Positions 1 through 13,700 of a DNA stretch of 64,000 nt are shown piece after piece. The notes under the pieces were generated by a model that saw nothing but the letters and a program-made list of their open reading frames with translations, was not told where the DNA came from and searched no databases. Origin of the DNA: Spisula solida (taxonomy: Eukaryota; Mollusca; Bivalvia; Venerida; Mactridae). The position numbers and the translations under genes are program-made. Within the stretch, counting starts at the first letter, position 1, and every line of letters starts with the position of its first letter. Location: positions 38,320,601 through 38,384,600 of the forward strand of contig OX365948.1 in assembly GCA_947247005.1 (NCBI GenBank). The letters are read 5' to 3'.

Positions 1-344
1 ACAAGGAAACACGGAACAGTCGTCTGAATTATTTTCCAAATCATTCATTAGAGGTCAGTGTTGCTATGTTACCAGTTATAGAACTATATTTGTGCATGAT
101 TGTATTGTGTATCGTGTAAGAAACAGAAACATTATAGGTCACCTTAGGTTGTCCATACGTTATGTCCCCTTGAATAAGGAGTACAAGGTTCACCAATAAC
201 TAAATTTGAACATGCATGCTTCTACCATTTTAAGTATTTCAGTGTGTGATAAAGCGTGTGGTTTCACAGGATTCTATATTGTAGCATGACTAACATGGCC
301 AAGGTAGTACGGTCGAGTACTATATGTCAAAAGGCGCGGTCGTT
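1..344. other. Gene-free flank, nothing recognised
   Basis: AT-rich sequence without a supported reading frame, RNA gene or repeat. The minisatellite that follows decays into this region from about 300 onward. Confidence 0.5.
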
Positions 345-2280
345 TAACACTGAACTCACAAATGACAGTTAAATGCGTGGGAATTGAGCCATGACCTAGC
401 GGGTGACAGTCAAACATGTGGGGCATTGAACCCTGATCAAGCGAGTGACAGTCCAACCGCGGCCGTACTGAACGATGGTATAAGGAGTGACAGTCAAAGA
501 TGTGGCATTGAACCTAGATCTAGCGAGTGACTGTCCAACCGCGGCAGTTCTGAACGCTGGTATAATGAGTGACAGTCAAACCTGGGGCATTGAACCCTGA
601 TCTAGCGAGTGACAGTCAAACACGTGGTCATTGAACCCTGATCTTGCGAGTGACAGTCAAACCTGTGGTCATTGAACCCTGATTTTGCGAGTGACAGTCA
701 AACCTGTAGACATTGAACCCTGATCTTGCGAGTGACAGTCAAACCTGTGGACATTGAACCCTGATTTTGCGAGTGACAGTCACACCTGTGGACATTGAAC
801 CCTGATCTAGCGAGTGACAGTCACACCTGTGGACATTGAACCCTGATCTAGCGAGTGACAGTCACACCTGTGGACATTGAACCCTGATCTAGCGAGTGAC
901 AGTCACACCTGTGGTCATTGAACCATGATCTAGTGAGTGACAGTCACACCTGTGGACATTGAACCCTGATCTAGCGAGTGACAGTCACACCTGTGGACAT
1001 TGAACCCTGATCTAGCGAGTGACAGTCACACATGTGGACGTTGAACCCTGATCTAGCGAGTGACAGTCACACCTGTGGACATTGAACCCTGATCTAGCGA
1101 GTGACAGTCACACCTGTGGTCATTGAACCCTGATCTAGTGAGTGACAGTCACACCTGTGGACATTGAACCCTGATCTAGCGAGTGAAAGTCACATATGTG
1201 GTCATTGAACCCTGATCTAGCGAGTGACAGTCACACCTGTGGACATTGGACCCTGATCTAGCGAGTGACAGTCAAACACGTAGAAATTGGATCCTGATTT
1301 TGCGAGTGACAGTCACACCTGTGGACATTTGACCCTGATCTAGCGAGTGACAGTCAAACACGTGGACATTGAACCCTGATCTTAGGAGTGACAGTCACAC
1401 CTGTGGACATTGAACCCTGATCTAGCGAGTGACAGTCACATATGTGGACATTGAACCCTGATCTTGCGAGTGACAGTCAAACCTGTGGTCATTGAACCCT
1501 GATCTAGCGAGTGACAGTCAAACCTGTGGACAATGAACCCTGATCTAGCGAGTGACAGTCACATATGTAGACATTGAACCCTGCTCTTGCGAGTGACAGT
1601 CAAACCTGTGGTCATTGAACCCTGATCTAGCGAGTGACAGTCACACCTGTGGACAATGAACCCTGATCTAGCGGGTGACAGTCACACCTGTGGACATTGG
1701 ACCCCGGTAAAGTGAGCGACAATACAACATGCTGGTATTGAACACTGACCTCACGAGTTACAGTCAAACCCGCGATAATTATACCCTGATATAGCGAGTG
1801 ACAGTCAAAGCCGGGTGAATTGAACACAAAAACAACGAGTGACAGTCAAAACTATGGGAATTAGAACCCTGATCTAGCGAGTGACAATCGAACATGCGAA
1901 TATTGAACCCTGATCTAACGAGTGACAGTCAAATCCCCGAGAATTGAATCCTGATCTAACGAGTGACAGTCAAATCCCCGAATATTGAATCCTGATCAAA
2001 CGAGTGACAGTCAAATCCCCGAGAATTGAATCCTGATCTAACGAGTGACAGTCAAACCCGCGAAAATTGAACCCTATAGTCTTGCAAGCGATATATATAT
2101 AGTCAAACCCGCGGGACTTGAACTCTGATCTAACGAATGAACGTCAAAACGTGTGGGAATTGAACTCTAATTTAGCGAGGAACAGTCAAGCCCTATTTCA
2201 ACGAGCTTTGAGCTATTGAGTGACAGTTAAGCCCTAGACTATGGTCCCTAATCTCTTGAGCGTCAGTAAATCGTTTTACC
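345..2280. repeat. 41-bp minisatellite array
   Basis: About 45 head-to-tail copies of a 41-bp unit containing GAGTGACAGTCACACCTGTG and a second half with GACATTGAACCCTGATCTAG. The spacing of CACACCTGTG at 781 and 822 gives the period directly. The centre (about 780-1700) is nearly uniform and both edges are diverged, as expected if unequal exchange homogenises the middle. Short apparent frames inside are by-products of the repeat. Confidence 0.95.
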
Positions 2281-4794
2281 AACTTGTTTTAAAGGAGTGT
2301 ATTTGATAACATTTTTGTTAGGCTGGGCACTACCATTTAGTGGATGATTTATAAAGTACGATTGGCGTGAATCTTTCCATTAAAGGTCCGTCAGTCCTTT
2401 TATTGTGTGACCTAGATTCAGACAAATATTGCTTATTTGTATTTACAATATATTTAGTATCAATTGCTAAGGACATTGGTCTATGATTGTGTTCGTTAAT
2501 AATTGTAATCAAATTATGTTGTCACGTGATTATGTCACGTTATATTCTTCTACGAAAGAGTAGATAAACAGATCGCATTGATAAATGATCTTGATTGTAT
2601 TGGTGGCATGACTAGCAAAGTTATTCATAACACACAGCATTAAACGTGAAAATGGAATTACATAAATGATTTGTGGTCCCTTTCTAATTACATCTACACG
2701 TTTCGGCGGTTAACATGTTTCCCACATGACGAGAGATGTAAATAGTTGCTTGCAAATGAGGAAATTAGTACGGGTTGGCCTTCGTAATTGACGTAATTGT
2801 TGGAAATGGGTATACATGTATATTGTACCCGATAAAACACTCACATACTTCGGCTGGTTAAGTCGAGTGCTGCCTTCCCTGTCTGACTTAATATAATATT
2901 TTTGCCTTGAATAATACAATACAAAACGGGCTTCAAGGACAGCATATCTCATTTCTGTACAAAAGCAACATAATTTCACATTGTTAACTTGCAATGCTGT
3001 ATAGATTCCATACGTTTATGTTCTGACATTACGAGGTTTTTAATATTTTGCCAATATTTCTCTCATCATGTCGTGAATCTTAATAATATACTCTGTGAGA
3101 ACCCAGAAGGACACGGTTTTATGAGAAATGATCTATAGTTATTTGCGTGATGTTTGATCTAGGAAATCACTCATCAATCATTCTGGTAAGCAAAGTGCCA
3201 GAAAGCATATTGTTTAATTAACTATCAATCTGACCACAACCTCCAGTGATTTGTATGCACGATATACTCAGACAGAAACACCACGTCATCAATACAAAAT
3301 CGAAAAAAATACACTAGTGCTATATTTCATCGTCATTTCCATTTAACCACGTTAGTTGTGCTTCGCAGAAACGAAACATCAGCAAAAGTATACTATACCC
3401 ACTCGACGGCTTATCCCCAAACGGATTACCTCCCTTACACTATAAAATTGTAGTAATTGAAGATATAGTCCAGTCAGGGTAAAAATCCAGTGACGCAGCT
3501 ATCGAGTCCATTATAACGGTGTAAAAACAATTATACAGACTTATACCATATATTGTACAAACAACTATAATACCAATGCTAAACTAACATACTATATCCG
3601 CTCTACCTGTTCCGACAATGGTTCGAATATTTTTGTACACATAAACTGCAACGTCACTGTCACAATATCCTAACTGGACTGTACAGTGTAATACTCGAAA
3701 AGTGCTACCAAACACTGTAAAAAGTTAACGACCACCATGTTGTTGAGTGGTACAACGCCTAATATGTAGCCTTTTTTATTTGTCAATCTATCGAAATTCC
3801 AAATGACTTTACATCAGATTGATTTGCATGATTCAATGCACTATGGTAAACTCCGAGTTGCACTCTATGTGTAGTCAATAGAACACATCGTGAACATTTC
3901 GTGCAGAAATGTTATTGCCACACAAACTTGTTTTATATTTCAGTTATTGATTAAAATCAAGTATTGTAAATTTCATTCTGGAACGTATTCAAACATGCAA
4001 TAACGTATTAACTTTGCATGGACAGAATAATAAATTGAGGCATTTCGTTTGACAATTTGTCGATGGATTTATGAAAACGAAAGGGTTTTGTGTTTAAGGT
4101 GAAAACCATATAAAAGGAACCCCTTCAAAGGAGTCAGACTTTTATTTTATCCTTAATAGGCATACATGCACTTTATTATATACATGTAATTAAAAGTAGT
4201 ACGAGAGTCATCCGTGAAGTTCTAAGGCATGTATCATTGTGAAAATATCCGTTAAATCATAATCATAAGCATAACATTTCCTAAAATTTATATTATCTAT
4301 TCGTGATTTACAAACGAAAGTTTGTGCAAAAATATCAACAATTAACAATTCTGCATTACATTGAATTTATGCATAGTCACTGTTACGGTTCACGTCAAAT
4401 ACTATGTTTAACGGATTTAAAAACGCGACACTTGGATATATTGGTATATTTAATGAAAACAAATTCCCGTACAAAATGTCTTTGTATATTCGTAACGGCT
4501 AATTTAATTTTGTCATTTTGATACAAAACTTAATAAAATCCAATGTTTATTAACAAAATTATCGCACGAATAAGACATTGGTCCATAAAACAAAAATAAC
4601 ACGTTTATCGGCGCTTTGATTTAAGCGTTGAATATGACCAGCCTGTATAACAGATCAAATGTTTACGTAAGGATAGTCATTCTCCCATATCCAAATTCTA
4701 AACTAAATCGAATATATTAAATGGCTTATCCAACTTTTATTTAAATGTATATCTATATTACACGGACACATTGTTGTAGGAAACATAGAAAGCA
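2281..4794. other. Gene-free intergenic stretch
   Basis: AT-rich DNA with only short accidental frames. I see no exon with a conserved motif, no RNA gene and no clear repeat structure here. Confidence 0.5.
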
Positions 4795-5215
4795 CTTATA
4801 TGGACATTGGTCAAGGGAGGTAACCATGTAAGACATTTCATTTTGAATGAACAAGTGTGAAATTATAAAACTAAATTGGGCTTTGGTTTTATAACAGTTT
4901 TCTTTATTTCTTTCTCCATGATAAGTACATACCCTTGAACTCGAACTTAATCAGCAACGTGGGCAAATAGCTGCATTAGGAACCTGACAAACACCCGATG
5001 AACGCAAGACAAAAATGTGTGACGTTAGCACTGCTGATGCAATCATTTGTTTATTCTGTTTGTGACATCTGTTATCAGATTGTAATAAAATCACTGGAAT
5101 TGTAATTTTACATATCCAAGCTACATATGTTGAAAATTTCAGCAAGATCCAACGCGTATTGACCGAGCTATGGGTAAATATATATATGCACATTTGTTTA
5201 GTGTATTGTCAATTG
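4795..5215. mobile_element. Diverged relative of the CTACACT-ended MITE
   Basis: This stretch aligns by eye with the 730-bp element at 19046-19775. Shared blocks include TTTCTTTATT near the start, CTGATG...ATCATT, TTATTCTGTTTGTGACA, ACATATGTTGAAA and TTTCAGCAAGATC, then TATTGACCGAGCTATGGG at the end. The terminal inverted repeats are decayed. It is a non-coding, old copy. Confidence 0.7.
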
Positions 5216-5904
5216 GTCAGAATGCAACTTTCGTTTTCTGGATCGACAAATTAATTGTACTACATATTTGTTAATACTCATCTGATTTTTATCATCTTGG
5301 TACCAAATTGACACCAATACACGTACATTTAATCTGCACCATTCTAATACAGACATAAATTTGAATTGTTTTCTTTAAAACAATATACCCCATTGTCGCG
5401 TTTTCAAATCCGTTAAGTATATTATAATGCCATGACGTCAAAGTCAAACTAGCTCATAATTATTTTCAAAATACGCTCCACAGGTTATGCAAGTACGATC
5501 TCGCTATTTCTTATTTTCATAAATCTATTTGTATCACAAACATGGATATATTTTCAAAAATTGTACCAATCGCTGATTAATTAGAATCCCCCGATCGCTT
5601 ACCACATATATCCCGTTCCAAACAATGAAAGGCGGCGAAATTCATTTTAACCAAGTCTAAAATTAATCAATTCTAACCCAACTAAAACGCAATGACCACC
5701 CATGTCTTGAACTGAAGTGTATTGATACTTCTCAGAACAACTGAGCATTTCAAATGAATTCAAATGTATTTGTAGATGCATATAATGGCTTGGTGCAGTA
5801 CGTCATAGCCATGAGGTGCTCCGTATGGTTTGACGTCGACGTCTCTGACAGTGAGCGTCGAAACTCTGGTGCGACGTGTTCGTTTAACTGATTTTGTTAT
5901 TTTT
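5216..5904. other. Gene-free stretch, nothing recognised
   Basis: AT-rich sequence without a supported feature, between a decayed MITE and a palindrome. Confidence 0.45.
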
Positions 5905-6073
5905 ACCACAGGTGTTTGACATGTGGATATGACCCCCATGGTCCCCTCTACAACTCAACATAAAAAAATCCAAATCTTTATTGAATGTTCAATAGAGATT
6001 TGTATTTTTTTTCATGTTGGGTTATAGAGGGGACCATGGGGGTCATATCCACATGCAAAACACCTGTGATTTT
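5905..6073. repeat. Long near-perfect palindrome
   Basis: Two arms of about 80 bp face each other around TTGAATGTTCAA at about 5981-5992. The outer ends read ACAGGTGTTT on the left and AAACACCTGTG on the right. The middle of each arm contains GGATATGACCCCCATGGTCC or its complement. It may be a foldback-type transposable element. Confidence 0.9.
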
Positions 6074-7305
6074 TACAAGATATTGTTTTGAAATTTTGGA
6101 ACTATACCTTAGGCATGATACCAAACGCATATATTAACTCTGCAATATGTGTTTGTCATGTTCAAATTAGTAAGATGTCATTCTACATATGACATTAGTT
6201 TTAAAACTCTAGTCAATCTTTAACTAAGAGTTGTCCGTATGGAAATTTATTTATCTGTAATGTGACGCTATTATTAAATGTCAGGAGTGAGTGGTCGCAA
6301 AATGTTTGTAAACACATAGACGGCATAAAAGTTCTTCGCGTGATGCAGACTCATATATTTCCTCGTATATATCTTCTCACATGCAGCCGTATACATCGAA
6401 TTGAAAATAAAATGTACAGTAAATCACAGAATATCGTTGTCTCTTGACACTAAATAAATGTACCGTTAATGTCGAACTGATTTGTATGCAATGCAAAGTA
6501 AATTGTATGTATGAAAAAAATAAATTTCTATAATATCAATGTAAACAACATCTGAGTTACCCGATACTATATGGGTACATTTTATAGAAAAGGACACAAC
6601 AGCAATTTCTATGTAATACTCACATGTGATACACATACTTTATCATTTACCGTGTTCAACGTCTTGATTTTTTTAATATTTAAAAATTATCATATAACAA
6701 TTTACTCGTATATGGCAGATTAAAATGACCGGACGTATTGATACGACAATAGCATCGATTTGACAACTTTAATTTGATCATTTTAATGATAAAGTATGTA
6801 CACTAACATTAAGTTATTGAGCAATACCCTGTGCACTTTACACCAATACTCAGTACAGGCACTTGTTTCTGTTTGGGTGTTAATCTTCGTTGTTCTTAGA
6901 TTATTTGTTCAATACAAACACAATGCTGAATTCAAAAATATATATCTGGTTCAAAACAATCATTCCAAATACATGTGTACTACAGTACTATGGTCAATAA
7001 TTGCGACTGAGCAGCGGCCCAATACTGGTTAATTTAAAAAAAATTTAAGAGTACCTGCTGTACTATAATTATGCTATAGAGCTATAAAAAATACTTGCAG
7101 ACGTTAAAGCCCAGATGAGATGTGTGGAGTTTTTGCGTAGTAGTTTGGAAAGTTTCGGCATGCCTCATTGCCACTCGATAAATCCATGTCGCGAAAACTG
7201 ATTTTACTCAAATTCACCAGAAATACATCCAGTGTACAGTATAAGGGGGACGAAGATGATAAGTAGATATACGTATGAGTTAACTGAATAATGGTATTCA
7301 CTGTA
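6074..7305. other. Gene-free stretch downstream of the sulfotransferase
   Basis: No gene or clear repeat is visible. The part nearest 7305 is expected to hold the 3' UTR of the minus-strand sulfotransferase gene. I could not place a polyadenylation signal confidently. Confidence 0.45.
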
Positions 7306-7700
7306 CTAATCCTCTACTGTACTAGGTAACATTATGTATTTACCCAATGCTTCAACGGTATCATCATAATTCCAATTCCCTCGGTTCGCTAATTTATTAA
7401 TAACCTCATTAATTGCAGAATTTACGAATTTCCTCAATTCATTATCGTACAAGTTTGATGTTTTCATCCATTCTGGCTTAGCACGATGATATTTTGGTTT
7501 CAAACATGTATTGGCACAAAACAAATCTAAATATGTGTTGTTTAAATGCAAGAACTGTCCGATTTTGAACAGTTCATTAACTGTATGTTTTTGTAGGTCT
7601 TCATACACGATAACATGTAACGGCCTCTCGAACATGGTCAACCATTCCAATGTCATTCGTTTCCACTCTGGTACCACGCTATGTACGTGTTGTCGCCATT
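7306..7700 (-). CDS. Sulfotransferase exon 3: C-terminal part
   Basis: 395 bp from the TTTTAG acceptor to a TAG stop. It encodes about 131 residues starting KWRQHVHSVVPEWKR and including VIVYEDLQ and FLHLNNTY, in the order expected for this family. No damage is seen, so the gene looks intact despite its 12-kb intron. Confidence 0.88.
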
Positions 7701-10700
7701 CTAAAATGATAAATGTACAGTGATTGTTTCGTCGCATCAACAGTTACGATGCCATCATCTTAAAGTTACGATCACATGAATTCTTTCTCTCCCACTCTCG
7801 GTATATTGTTCCTGGTAGTATCCATACCACGAGGGTAAGGGAGAAGAGAAGCCAGTTTCCAAGTTGTTATTTTCTCGTCGTTACTTGGAGAGTTTAGGCG
7901 ACACGAGAAGACATCGACGAAATGAGTACGATCTATTCTACACCAGCCGAGTCGTGGCGAGTAACTAACTACTCATCGCAACTCGTAGCTCCGACTCGCC
8001 ACAGTGTTACAGGGACTTAAAAGTTAGGGGTGACTATTGAGTCCAATTTTGACTATTGCAATACTATTGCTATTGCTAAAAGTACTATTGCGATACTATT
8101 GTATTGCTGGAGACTATTGCGATACTATTGCAATAGTTATTGCCAAGATTTGAAAACCAGAGATTAACTTGTAAATGCAAATTTGCACTGTGTAAGATAT
8201 CACTTTGTTGTACAACATACAAATCTACTATTTGTGGAAATGATTTAAAATGAATTTGATAGAAATAGATTTATAAAATTATTGCGGTATTGGTCCATTG
8301 TGGCTGTGTTGATGCATGTAGTTATTTACTATTAATTTAGTTTTTTAACGAAAACGGAAGTTGTTTTCAATTTTAATAAACTTTATATTTGTGCTCCCCT
8401 GTCAATGCAGTTCATTTGCGTCGTAGTGAAATACACATACCTGGCTGGAAACAATGAAAAGTAAAGTACAAACACAGGTATGGAATGAACATGTCTGACA
8501 ATGTCAGACGATTTATTGACAAGTGTAATAAAATAATGTTGTCAAAGTATAAACTATGACGTAAAGTTGGACACAGCAAAGTCCACATATACAACAAAAA
8601 CTTATTCAAATAAATAAAACCAAAATACATGTACATCATGATGTATTAACATGGTGGTGGTGGGGTGGATTGTGGAAAAGAAGTAATTAAACTTAAACTT
8701 ATAGCCTAATAGCGCTGAGAAGTTTGTTGACGTTCTCGAGCAGGCGGGTTCTCATACTAAAGTTTTGACTGTGCCCAAAATGAGTCAAAGATAAGTAATT
8801 ACAATAAAGTATACATTATCGACCCAGTCGATAGTATATATAACAAAGTTGTAATACACTTAGTTAATCCCACACTAAATATAAACTACTTTATAATGTA
8901 TGCACTTATAAATTATTGTTTTATATTTGTGCTCCCCTGTCAATGCAGTTCATTTGCGTCGTAGTGAAATACACATACCTGGCTGGAAACAATGAAAAGT
9001 AAAGTACAAACACAGGTATGGAATGAACATGTCTGACAATGTCAGACGATTTATTGACAAGTGTAATAAAATAATGTTGTCAAAGTATAAACTATGACGT
9101 AAAGTTGGACACAGCAAAGTCCATACACCAGTCCAACCAAATTGACCGCGGAGCACAGAAAGTTAATGGGAATATTGAACAAATCTGTATTAATCACTAT
9201 ACTAGTATATAAAAAATCATCAATATAAGTACCACAATACTAGTAGTTGAACCATGTAGTATAAACTTTACACAATATCAACCTAATTATGATCAGCACA
9301 AATATATGGTAAATGTAATGGCTCAACACCGTAAAATATGGTTTTTAATGAACATACACCACAAAGCCTAATTGGACTTGTACGAAATAAATCAACTCAA
9401 AGGCTTTAACAAGTGCCATATTGTCAACAATATTATCGAAATAATGATAACAGCGAAGTAATACAAGACATGCCATAGTGTCTATCATACAACCAAACAA
9501 TTTTAAACTAAATTTAATACATACCACAATGCATATCTTTTTTCTTTTTTTTTTGTCAACTACAGAATGGATTTAAAGCAACCATGAATGTGTCCGCTAT
9601 ATAACTTACAAATTGAAAAATCATGTGAATAAATATGATTTAGTTTTTAATATAACTTCAACATAATAATCAACATATGAAAAACAGTGAGCACATCAAA
9701 ATGGCTAACAATCATCCATGAATAAAATACATGACTCTGTCTGTCAAAACCATCAATCATAACAAATAAACATATGCATGCCCTTATGTCATTGTATTGC
9801 CAAAATACCTAATATCAAAATTGTTTAGTTATTTATCAATACAAATTTACAACATTAAGGATCAACATAATAATGTTTACCCAACTATGAGCGTTGCCCA
9901 AGAAACAAGAACCATTAAGGAGGACATATCCCAATGTCTACCCTATTATGATAACGAAGTTAAACATCTAAAGCTATTATAGTTCAAAAACACAATGTTC
10001 TTCCTATTGTCAGTATCTAATAAACTGTAAAGCATCAAGGAAGACACACAAACAATGCCAACCCTAACAAGATAATTATGTAATGAATGTAAAAAATGTA
10101 CGGAGACACCTAACAATGTCTACCCTGAAATGCTGATTATCGAATCAATGTAACTATTAAGCAGGACATACTACAATATTTTCTCTAAAATGAAATTTAG
10201 CTAGTAAATGTGAATCATTAAATCTACCTCATAATGATAGTTATCAAATAAAAGTGAAACAGTAAGGAAGACACACATACAATGTCTACCCTACATTGAT
10301 AATTATCTGCTGAATGCAAAACAATAATGAAAACACACAAACAATGTCTACCCTAAAATGATAAGGATCTCGTGAATGATGTAAAGCCTTAATGAACACA
10401 CACACCAACAATGTCCATCCTAAAATGACATTTACCGAATACATGAAAAGCATTAAGAATACAGCAAACCATATTATATAAAATTATAATTATCAAATAA
10501 ATGAAAACTATATTAAGGGAGACACACACTGTCTATCCTAAATGATAATTATCTTATAAATGCCAATAATTAAATAAGACACTCAAACAATGTCTACTGT
10601 AAAATGATAATTATCTAATGAATATGAATTATAAGGAAGACACACTAACAATGTCTACCCAAAAAGATAATTATCTAATTCATGTTAACCACACTGTCTA

Positions 10701-13700
10701 TCCTGACATGATAATAATCTGATGAATGTAAATAATTAAAGACGAGACACACAAATGTCTACTATAAAATGATATCTATCTAATGAATAAATGTAAACTA
10801 TCACTGAAGGCACACAATGACTTTCCTAAAATGATTATTATCTAATGAATGTAAATAATTAGAGAGACACACAATAAATGTCTACTATAAAATGATAATT
10901 ATCTAATACATGTAAACTATTAACGAAGGCACACAATGCCTTTCCTAAAATGATAATTATCTTATGATTGTAAAAAATTAATAAAGACACACACAAAATG
11001 TCCACTGTAAAATGATAATTATCCAATGAAAGTAAATAATTAAAGGCGACACACAAACAATGTCTACTATAAAATGATAATTATCTAATGAATGTAAATA
11101 ATTAAAGCCAACACACAAACAATGTCTACTATAAAATGATAATTATCTAATGAATATAATTTGTTTAAGTAGACACACAAACAATGTCTACTCTGAAATA
11201 AGAATTATCTAATACATTAAGGAAGACACATAAAGTCTTTTCTAAAATGATAATTATCTAATGAATGTAAATCATTAAAGAAGACACACAAACAATGTCT
11301 ACTATAAAATGATAATTATCGAATGAATATAATTTGTTAAGGTAGACACACAAAAAATGTCTACCCTGAAATGATAATTATCGAATACATCTAAACTATT
11401 AAGGAAGACACACGAACAATGTCTACCCTAAAAAGATAACTATCTTATGATTGTAAATAATCAAACAAGACGCACACAAAATGTCCACTGTAAAATGATA
11501 GTTATCCAATGAAAGTAAATAATTAAAGACGACACACAAACAATGTCTACTTTAAAATGATAATTATCTAATGAATGTAAATAATTAAAGTCGACACACA
11601 AACGATGTCTACTATAAAATGATAATTGTCTAATGAATATAATTTGTTTAAGTAGACACACAAACAATGTCTACTCTGAAATGATAATTATCTAATACAT
11701 GTAAACTATTAAGGAAGACACATAAAGTCTTTCCTAAAATGATAATTATCTAAGGAATGTAAATAATTAAATAAGACACACAAACAATGTCTACTATAAA
11801 ATGATAATTATCTAATGAATATAATTTGTTAAGGTAGACACACACAAAATGTCTACTCTGAAATGATAATTATCTAATACATGTACTATTAAGGAAGACA
11901 CACAAAGTCTTTTCTTAAATGATAATTATCTTAGGCTGGTAAATAATGAAAGAAGACACACACAAAATGTCCACTGTAAAATGATAATTATCCAATGAAT
12001 GTAAATATTTAAAGATGACACACAAACAATGTCTACTTTAAAATGATAAATATCTAATGAATGTAAATAATTAAAGCCGACACACAATGTCTACTATAAA
12101 TGTCCACTATAAAATGATAATTATCTAATGAATATAATTCGTTGTGGAAGACACATAATATAGATGGACTTTTCACTATAAATGAACTTAAATTATTTAT
12201 TCTTTTATTTGCTGATGACGCTGTTCTGTTTGCACATACCCCCGAAGCACTTCAGTCACTGTTAAATGACCTTGAACACTATTGTAATACTTGGAATTTA
12301 AAGGTTAATACAGCTAAAACAAAAGTTATGATCTTTGAAAAAAATCGACATACTAAACACGAATTTATATATAACAATATAACTCTAGACATTGTAGAAA
12401 ATTTCAAATATCTTGGGTTAACCCTCTTTAAAAATGGAAAGTGGTTTAGAACGCAAAAAGTTTTAGCAGATCGATCACTGTTTGCTTTACATAATCTCTT
12501 TATTGTATTTAACCAACTAGATCTAACAACCAAAGACAAATGCAATTTATTCGACAGTCTTGTTGTATCAGTTTTTAACTATGGCTCAGAGATATTCGGT
12601 TATTATGATTGTAAAAACATTGAAAAAATACATTGCAAATTTCTAAGAAAGGTTTTATGTGTAAAGAAAAGTACAAATCTTGATGGACTTTACGGTGAAT
12701 TAGGTAGATTCCCAATGGCGGTTAAAAGAAAGATCACTTTAATGAAATATTGGATCAAAATTCTAAAATCAAGTGACGATTCTCTTATTAAAATAATCTA
12801 CAATGTCCTACGCGAAGATGCGAACAACAACTTACAATATAATGGCACAAACTGGGCGTCACATGTCAAACAAATACTTAATGAAATAGGAATGACCAAT
12901 ATTTGGATAAATCAAGATACTTTACCTTTAAATTATATAAACGTAATAATACAGCGACTGGTTGATACATACCAACAAACATGGTACAGTAATATAATTA
13001 ATTCAAGTAGATTAGACTTTTATTGTAAATATAAATATGACTTTAAAATGGAAGAATATCTGAATTGTATAAATATAAACAAATATAGAATAAGTCTCAC
13101 AAAACTTCGACTGTCGTCTCATACTCTCGCGATAGAAACTGGTAGACATAGTAATATACCCCGAAATGAAAGAATCTGTCAACAATGTACAATGAATGTT
13201 ATAGAAAGTGAATATCATTTTCTCCTTGTCTGTCCGAAATATCATATACTAAGAACTTCACTTTTACCAAGATACTACTGTCATTGGCCAACTCTTAGAA
13301 AGTTCGAATCATTAATGTCAACATCAACAACGCGATTACTAATCATTTTATCCAAGTTTGTTTATAACGCATTTGACCTAAGAAATCAAACTTAAGATTT
13401 TCCTATCAATACAAAATATTAATTTTATGTAACAACAATGACCAAATAAAATATTCACGAAATACATTATGAATATTATACACATAGTATGAAAACAAAA
13501 CACATTTGTTAAAATCCATACGTTAATTGTATCCTTCTTTTTCTCTCATTATATTACGTATATGTATGGTGCTGCATTTTATTTTATTTTTATTTTATTG
13601 TTAAAACCATACAGTCTCCTATTACAGCTTATCTACATTCCTATAACAACTACCTACTTCTCTGTTAAATGATTCCAATTTTTCCTCGTGTTATGCTTAA

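Noticed and set aside
345..2280. Possible CRISPR-like array
   Set aside because: Units are continuous 41-bp tandem repeats without unique spacers, in eukaryotic DNA.
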